Source of the DNA: Phialocephala subalpina
Lineage: Eukaryota > Ascomycota > Leotiomycetes > Helotiales > Mollisiaceae
Reading direction: 5' to 3'
DNA: 13,021 bases
NCBI GenBank assembly: GCA_900073065.1
Contig: FJOG01000007.1
Coordinates: 5,170-18,190, forward strand
Both the position numbers and the translations under genes were made by a program. Each line of letters begins with the position of its first letter. Position 1 is the first letter of the stretch. Below are positions 1-7,400 of this stretch, one piece after another. The notes below the pieces were generated by a model. It saw only the letters and a list, made by a program, of their open reading frames with translations. It ran no database searches and was not told where the DNA came from.

Positions 1-420
1 ATTTATTAATTTATTTATCGAATTAATTAAAATAAATAAACTTTTTTCTTTTGAAATAAAAAATATATATTTAAAATTATAAAATATATTATATTTTCTA
101 AGAATTTCAATTTTTTTATTATAATATTAATTATTAATAAGTTTATAATTATATAATATATATATTATTATTTCTTAATAATTATAATATATTTCTTTTT
201 TATTTAAATTATTTCTTTTCTTTTTATAATTTTTATATTAATTTAATTTTTTTTAATTATTATTATTTATAAGAAATTATTTATAATAAATAAAAATTAT
301 AATATAAATATAAAATATATATATTTATAATATATTAATAATAATTTTAAATACGTGATTATTATAATATTATTAATTACAAAGTAATAAACTTCAAAAT
401 ATAAAGAAAAGTTCGAAATA
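1..420. other. Extremely A+T-rich tract, probable RIP-degraded repeat DNA (left flank)
   Basis: Only five of the first 60 bases are G or C and the composition stays similar to about 400. There is no sizeable coding frame on either strand. The remaining cytosines sit mostly in CT, TC or CG contexts and CA is scarce, which fits CpA-to-TpA RIP of an old repeat or transposon. No transposon protein or terminal repeat is legible. The tract runs off the window, so its size is unknown. Confidence 0.75.
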
Positions 421-628
421 ATAAAATAATTGAAAAAGCGTTATTTTTATGACTTCGATATAAAGCTTCCTTATTATTGGAAATTGAGTTATACGTGAGG
501 TAGGAGTCCGATTATCATGAAAGGTCCTCAAATTTACTATCAAGTCACAAGTATTAGCTCGAGGAAAGTATGAAAGAATAACTTTAATATTCCAAATTTT
601 TCTTTCCAAGCTTCTTGTTTTGAGCATC

Positions 629-725
629 TATAGCTGCTCCTAGCTTCCTACAGCTACTCCTAGCTTTTAGCGATTGCAAAAGCTCCTAGTTCTTAATTAG
701 CGAGCTGTATAGCCGCTCCCAGTCT
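629..725. repeat. Degenerate short repeat, about four copies of a TATAGCTGCTCCTAGCTT-like unit
   Basis: Copies at 629-646 and 649-666 are 20 bases apart and differ at two of 18 positions. Weaker copies lie near 676-693 and at 708-725. The unit is built from AGCT and CTCCTAG words. It sits at the edge of the A+T-rich tract and may be a decayed minisatellite or the margin of an old insertion. No function is implied. Confidence 0.5.
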
Positions 726-855
726 ACTTGATTCCTTTAGTTTTTTTAATACCATTGGCGTCCAAAGATTCACATTTCACTTGACATGCTTGAAATATAT
801 TCTGCGCACGATCTTACATTTCAACTTCGCTTGGGCTGCTTATACGTCTTGTCAT

Positions 856-892
856 GAACGCGTCGTTGACGCTAAATTCGATGGACGCGTTC
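856..892. repeat. Inverted repeat with 9-bp perfect arms, each containing ACGCGT
   Basis: GAACGCGTC at 856-864 is matched by its exact reverse complement GACGCGTTC at 884-892, with a 19-base spacer. Each arm contains ACGCGT, the core of the yeast MCB element bound by Mbp1-type factors. There is no plus-strand gene start nearby, so a regulatory role is unsupported. Confidence 0.45.
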
Positions 893-1098
893 TTGGGACT
901 AGAGAGATCAAACAAACAGCTTCCGGATTGAGGTCAGTCGACACGAGCTTCTTCGCCTGGACTCTTTCATTTATCAGACCTCGCATCTTACGCTTTGTGT
1001 TTTAAGCTCTGGACGGGCACGTTCAATCATCGAAAACAGCTTCCTCGCTGTCTCGAAGCTATCCAAAGAATTTTCATTGGAGTTTCACTGATTATAGA

Positions 1099-3617
1099 TT
1101 AAGTACAGGTTCCAAAACTGCCACTCGTATCGCAGTATGTTACACAATAGTCTGTTGAAGATCCACAATCTCCATAAATACTACAGCAAGATCCAAAGGT
1201 TGACCCGGTACAGGTGTATCCTGTCGTCCCTCCGCAAGTACCATCTGGGGAGATCGTGTTTGTCGTGCAAGTTCCAAAGACTCCCGTAGTATCGCAATAC
1301 GTCTTACAATAGTCTGTTGAAGAGCCACAATCCCCGTAGATACTACAACAAGATCCAAAGCTTGACCCAGAACAAGTGTATCCTGTGGATCCACCGCACG
1401 TGCCGTCCGGAGAGACGACGAGTGTGGACGTACTCTTTGCGCTTGAAGTTGTTGAAGTTGAAGAAGTCTTCGAGGTTGAGGACGAAGAACATGTCCCGAA
1501 CTTTCCTGTCGTGTCACAATACGTTACACAGTAATCCGTGCTGCTTCCACAATCTCCATATATTGAGCAACAGCTTCCAAATGTGGATCCAACACACGTA
1601 AATCCAGTGCTTCCACCACAAGTCCCATCAGTACTGGCCACAACCGTTGCCGTCGCAAGCACACTGCTACTAGTGCTTGTTGCTGACCCTGAAGTTGTCG
1701 TAGCATTCGCACTAGCCGGCGCCGTGTACACAATACTTGAATTGAAAGGCACGGTTGGCAAATCGTTAGGATCCGCGACACAAACACGATCATACTCACT
1801 GATCCATTCTGCATCGTCGTACATATCTTGGGTAGGCCCCGTTTCTGTGATGTTGTATTCTATCTCAACATCTAGACAGAGCGTGTAGGTTGCGAGAACA
1901 GAGTAGACGGAGGCGTTGACGGAGGCGAGGGTGGTTGTCGTTGGAGTGGGCCAGGAGTAGAAGAAATGCCTATTTCTTGTTAACCCAAAAACCCCAAATT
2001 GAACGAGAAAGAAGCTTACGTTGTGGTTCTATTGGCGGTTGCTGTAGCGTTCATATTTATGGTCGAAGGCAAGGAAGTATAGTTGGCGATTGATGCCGCG
2101 ACTGTTGAGTATCCAGAGTAAGTGGCGATGTCACCGACTTGCTCAACGCACTTGGTAACGCATCAGCATAATTACGAGTGGTGATTGGAAGAAACTCACA
2201 TAGCTGTTTCCGAGCCACAGATTCCTACAATCTGCTTCAATTTGAGGATTCAGGAAGTAGAAGGTCGTGTTACTGATGCCGAACGCAGCCTCTACTGATT
2301 CACAGGTATCGTTAACGACGATGGTGTACCAGTGACCGCAATCGACGTTTGAGGTCCCAACTGCATTGGTGGGTACGGAGCTATTGCCCGTCAGTAACAT
2401 CCTCCTAAACTGGGAACACCCATGGACAAGATGAGAGATGAGTAGACCAAGGTTTACATGGTGGGAGTAGGTGTAGCCGCACCACGTGATGCTAACTTAC
2501 ACAGCAGTTGTGGCAGGCGCGAGATAGAGTGGCAACGCGGAGCCTGGAGGACTAGAGATAGTCAGTACGTGTAAATTTAAATTTAAGTCTCAATAGATTC
2601 GGGATATGCTAACCTGATGCAGATGTATGTCCCAACAAGAGTAGCCAGATTGGAACATTGAGAATTGATATTCGCGTTCCACGATGCCAACTCAGCAGTG
2701 ACGATTTCCGACGACAAGTTATTTATGATGGAAGCGCAGGTATCATTTGTCTTGACAAGATAAACATCGCAGGTGGTGGGAAGACACAACGTCTCTCCTT
2801 TGCTTAGGTAAGAGCAGCCCAGATCCAGCCCGTTCAGGGATGTCAGAGCACCTGTTGACACATTCTGAGAGGCTGAGATATCGATACACGAATCGTTTGC
2901 CAAGACTGTGTACAGAACTACACTGGCGTCTGTCTTATTACAACGATCACCAGAGGTTACTGTTGCTGTTGCAGTAGAGGTGCTCGAGCTAGATGTTGCC
3001 GTGTAGGTGGCCGAGTATCCTGTCGCCGAGCAGCTGGAAACTCGCGACTCGAATGCCGAGTCGCTGATGAGAGCTTGGCCCCATTCTGAGTTCACGATAC
3101 TCTCGAGGTACGTTAGATAGCATGTGCTGCAGCCGATGCTGGTCGATGAGCTGTTCAGCGCACCTTGAAAGTACGTGTTGCAGTACTCGCCAGAAGTCGG
3201 ATCTGTGAGACATGTGGTACTTTGTCGCCATTGCATCTCTCGTCCGAGGTCAGCTGCTGTTTGAATGGTGCCCGAGATATTGTAAGTGGCTTCTGTCCCG
3301 CATGCTGAATCAACGTTGGTAACATATGTAGATAGAGCTGTGGTGCAGTTTTTGGTGCAGATATATCCCAGAGCGCTGGGAGACCATGTTCTGCTCACGA
3401 ATTCACTGTCAGTATTCTCCTTCCAAATGCTTATAAACAGTGCTCCAAGAATGTTGGGACATTCTCACGTCGTGTCAGTTACTGCTGATCCGAGATTGGC
3501 ATAGCAGGGCACATCTGCTGTCAGGGCTGTGAGGCAAGCAGCTGAAGCAGAGATATTGGCTAATGCTGTGCTTGAAGACGTATAGATGTACAACAAGTTG
3601 ACCGAGGGCGACGACAT
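1099..3617 (-). CDS. LysM and CBM18 multidomain chitin-binding protein, partner of the divergent chitinase (six exons)
   Basis: Likely extracellular or wall-associated chitin-binding protein. Exons on the minus strand, 5' to 3': 3617-3469, 3405-2614, 2551-2501, 2380-2200, 2150-2020, 1969-1099; 724 residues, stop TAA. Introns are 63, 62, 120, 49 and 50 bp, with donors GTGAGA, GTTAGC, GTAAGT, GTGAGT and GTAAGC. One acceptor is an unusual AAG (at 2151). The reading phase is kept across every junction. The N-terminal part is Cys-rich with a Ser/Thr-rich stretch. LysM-like domains lie at about 213-258, 264-313 and 345-393; the third is clearest (CGHWYTIVVNDTC then FYFLNPQI). Three CBM18 modules at about 549-595, 623-669 and 677-723 close the protein, separated by Ser/Thr-rich linkers. 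The start is the weak point: ATG at 3617 is the only in-frame ATG after an upstream stop, but no signal peptide follows, so a 5' exon may be missing or degraded. LysM proteins next to subgroup C chitinases are known, which supports the call. Confidence 0.85.
1105..1629 (-). repeat. Three tandem CBM18-type modules, 141 bp each, nearly identical
   Basis: The minus-strand segments 1629-1489, 1407-1267 and 1245-1105 each encode 47 residues with the same eight cysteines. Shared stretches include GSCCSIYGDCGSSTDYC, and each module ends in a GxFGTC-like motif. The DNA is similar as well as the protein, pointing to internal duplication or ongoing homogenisation. The first linker is 27 residues of mainly Ser/Thr; the second is only about seven residues. 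Confidence 0.85.
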
Positions 3618-4457
3618 GGCGTTAGAAAAGAGTGTGAGATCACGGTAAAGACAGTGGGAGGTTGGATTGAAGCCTCTTCGATCAGGAATCGTACACCGAG
3701 GACATCGTCCACCTAAAGTGAAGGGTGAGGTTGGGACCTTGAAGTCGCGTGGGAATGGAGAGGCGCGAGCTCCATGATCGCCTTCGCAAATACCCAAGGT
3801 TCGGGACGCGAGTTCCTAATCCTCATCTCCGATCAAATCTACAATTCAATAAGCTTATGCATCAGGTGCTTGCATGAGGAAGTTTAGGTCCCCTATTTCC
3901 TGCAGGGCTGAACGCAAAACTTCGGCAGCAACGCCGAGGTGAGCCAAGTCTCGAAATTAATGCTTATCGTCGGCGTTTTATTTTGACAATAGCGGCCCTA
4001 CCCGCCACGAGCACGCCACTCACGTTGCTCCCTCACAGTTGCGACAGGCTGAAGTCCGGCGGATCTTTATTCTCCACCAAAATCTGTGGGGTTGAGCTCG
4101 GATTTGGACACTGGCTCGGCAACAGCCCCTGCATTAGGCTAGTATGCTGACTGAAAACACCATGACTGTTTATTTTTGCTTTGTACTTGAAGCTTCACTT
4201 TCTGAACTACAGAACTGTGCCGCGAAGTAATCATGGCCAAGACAGTATCTCATTACCGTTCTTGCGGAGTATTCATGACTCGTCGCCAGAGTGTGACCAT
4301 GCTTCGGCTTCAGGGGCTCCCAGGTATCGGCTGAAGCTCGATTGCGTGCCCCTCACTCTGCCTTTGCGATTTACTCTTGATCCTAACGGCATGTCTTGTC
4401 TTCCTCACATTCCAACTTCACGAAAGTATACGGTCTTTGCCTTCTTGCCACAACACA
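3618..4457. promoter_or_regulatory. Shared divergent intergenic region between the LysM gene and the chitinase gene
   Basis: About 840 bp separate the two modelled start codons. The region should hold both promoters, so co-regulation of the pair is plausible. The plus-strand end before 4458 is pyrimidine-rich (for example around 4395-4420 and 4438-4452), as is common near fungal transcription starts. CCCCT words, which match the stress-response element, occur near 3891 and 4350; they are short and may be chance. An open frame at 4181-4579 is rejected as a gene. Some of 3618-3800 may be 5' exon sequence of the LysM gene, since a pyrimidine-rich run ending in TTTAG (minus strand, about 3706) looks like an acceptor. 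Confidence 0.55.
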
Positions 4458-7400
4458 ATGGCGTTGCTTCCAACAAAAGCATCTTGGCCTCTACGGCTTC
4501 TTCCACTCTTTATAATCCTTTCTATTCTGGGAATTGCGTCCCTCGTCTCTGCTCAGACGATCACCTGCAGCGAGACTAGCCCTTGTATAAATTCTGCCTG
4601 CTGCAGTATTGATGTTGGATATACTGAAGGAGTGAGTTTGCTTCTATGAAAGATCACTCTCCAAATTCTCCTGCAAAAGATTTGGCTGACCTTTCCCCTC
4701 CAGATATGCGGATTTGGGGCATTTTGCAATACTACTGCAACTGCTACCTGTGTCAGCAATTGCACCGCAAAAGCTGAATGTGGTAAAGATGCAGAGATAC
4801 CTGGGATGACATGCCCTCTCTCAACCTGCTGTTCAGAATGGGGGTTCTGGTACGTCGATTTTGCGCGCTTCAGCTGTGGCTTTTGGCATAACAGCTTTGA
4901 GAAAGCCAAGCCTTCTAGTGCCTCTTTCTGAAACCCACAAAGCTAATTTTTTGGGTAGTGGTACAACTTCCGATTTCTGTTCCACGGCAGACCTCTGTCA
5001 AAATAATTGCTTCGAGCCTACTGAGCCGTCCTGTTCCTCGAACGATGTCTTGAAGAAGGTAATCGGGTACTATGAAAGTTGGTCACCAGATCGGGCGTGT
5101 GATGGCTGGGCACCAAGTGACATATCGGCTAACGGACTTACACACGTTTATTTTTCGTTTGCCTTGTTTGAGGAATATGACTCCGAGTGGAGCGTGTATG
5201 TTCCGGCTGGTGCTCAAGACGACATGGACACTGTGATAAGAAACTTCATCGCTCTCAAGGAGAAGAACACTGGATTGAGTGCTGTTCTTTCAGTTGGTGG
5301 ATGGTCAGTCAAACAGCGCACCAATTGTTTCCCGGTAGCCTGCTAAATTCGATTACAGGTCATTCAACGATCCTCCAACAGCAGATTATTGGTCTAAAAT
5401 GTCCTCTACCTCTGCTGGCAGAAAGTCTTTTGCCAAGAGCCTTCTTGCATTCATGGTTCTATATGGCTTCGATGGTGTTGACTTGGACTGGGAATACCCT
5501 GGAGCGTCTGATCGTGGAGGAGATACAACTTTGTGGGTGGACAGTAACAATTACATCTCCCTTATCGAAGAGATCCGCACGGTATTTGATGCCACAGGGA
5601 GGACTTATACCATTTCTTTCACCACACCTGCCAGTTACTGGTATCTCCAGACCTTCCAAGTCAATGACATGCTCTTGGCTGGTGCGGATTGGACTATGAT
5701 GATGACTTATGACCTACACGGAGTTTGGGATGGCAATGATCCATATATCGGCAAAGTCCTCGGTGCTCATACGAACTTGACAGAAATAAAAATCGGCTTG
5801 GACTTACTTTGGAGAACCAATGTCGATCCCTCCCAAGTTGTCATGGGCATGGGGTTCTACGGCCGATCTTTCACCCTGAGTGATACTGGCTGCCAAGACC
5901 CTGGATGTCCCTTCGCATCAGCTGGAGATCCTGGAGAGTGTACAGCTACGGGTGGTATCCTCTCTTACAAAGGTATGTGCATCCATTGCGGAAATCTTTT
6001 CGAAATGTCACTGAATTTAAAAGAAATCACCGAGATTATCGCTGCTGGAGAAGGAACGCCTGTGTGGAACGAGGAGGCGGCTGTCAATTATTTGACCTTT
6101 GCGGACGACCAGTCAGACCTTTTAACTTCTCCCCTTCGCTACTAAGCAATTCAACTCAATAGAGCTAATTTTTCTCATTACAGATGGGTATCATATGATA
6201 ACAATGTAACATTCAAACAAAAGGTCGATTACGCAAACCAAATCTGTCTTGGAGGTGTCGGTATCTGGGCTGTAGACTTGGATACCTATGACTGGCAGGC
6301 GTTGAGCGCATTGACAGGCAAGGAGATAGACGGAGGGACTCTCCTAAGCAGCGGCGAAGATCCTACTACGCTCGCCTCGGCTTACAATGCCTATACTGGA
6401 GCCGATTGCTACGTCTCTGAGTGCGTTGACTGGAACACAGGGTCGTGCAAGTCCGGATACAGCGTGCTCGATTATGTGCACAAAGGTTCTATGGGTGTTA
6501 TCGAAGATCCAGACAACAAATTGTGCAGCAAAGGTGATGGGGCCATCCAAGAAGAATCCACCAATTCACAGTATCGTTTGATATGTTGTCCGACAGATGC
6601 CATGCCAGTCAGCTGTACTTGGGAAGGCGCCGGCGCTGGAGAAGATGCTACCCTCTGCACTGGTGGCGGGTCCGGCTTCTGTGGTGCAGGAAGGTTCGAA
6701 CTAATCGCAGACTCCTACGCTGAAAGAACAGGGAGCATTGAATGTCTGATTAACGAGCGATCTTTGTGCTGCGCTACGGATCCCGAACTAGAATTATGTT
6801 CTTGGACAGCTTGTGGCGGGTCGTGTCTAGAGACTCAATATACAAACCCGAATACCTCTGTCTATGGTGGATCAAGTAAGTGCTACCCTGAACTAAACAC
6901 CGGAAATTACTGACGCTGTCACCCAAGATCTTAACCAAGATTCGGAACTCTGCTCCGACGGCCTCTCTTCATTCTGCTGTCCTAGTGAAGGCAAGCACGC
7001 TCTTGAACCATGACAGTACACCGTTACTGACTCGTCATCCAGATACTTATACCGGTTGCGCCTGGTATGGTGACGATTACTGCACGAAAAGCTGTCCGAG
7101 CGATAAAATTCTTATTACACAAAGATCAGAAATTGAGGACATCCAAATCGAAGGGGGTCTACCTGGCGGATACGATGAATGTGTCACCGGATACCTGAAA
7201 TATTGCTGCGATCCACCGACTGCGACCACAGATTGGCCCGTAAGCCCGACAGATTTGTTCGAATACCCTGACACCACCCACGTGAGCTACGAATATGTCA
7301 CGGAAGAAACATCAAACAACGATGGTGTGTTTATGCTAGCCTCTTCTTAGTTGTCTGCGTTCCTGACCTCAAAATAGCGACCGACAACGCATCTAAGGAC

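Larger units (their letters stand above)
421..1098. other. Gene-free transition zone between the A+T-rich flank and the LysM gene 3' end
   Basis: Composition rises gradually from A+T-rich to ordinary genic levels. Open frames at 394-627 (minus) and 781-1005 (plus) are short, show no family motif and have no neighbouring exons, so I do not call genes here. The zone holds a degenerate short repeat (629-725) and an inverted ACGCGT pair (856-892). Its right part should contain the 3' UTR of the minus-strand LysM gene, but no clear poly(A) signal could be fixed. Confidence 0.6.

Noticed and set aside
781..1005. 74-residue plus-strand open frame
   Set aside because: No family motif, no flanking exon, and the sequence lies in a degraded transition zone with inverted repeat words; likely chance.
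1140..1814. Minus-strand open frames shifted against the CBM18 repeats
   Set aside because: They are out-of-frame shadows of the repetitive CBM18 and Ser/Thr-rich coding sequence, which naturally stays open in other frames.
3465..3797. N-terminal extension of the LysM gene from 3797
   Set aside because: The frame opens at a TTG, not ATG, and the extra residues resemble neither a signal peptide nor the LysM family N-terminus; only the part from 3617 is kept.
4181..4579. Upstream plus-strand open frame overlapping the chitinase start
   Set aside because: Different frame from the signal peptide, no recognisable domain, and it lies in the promoter region.
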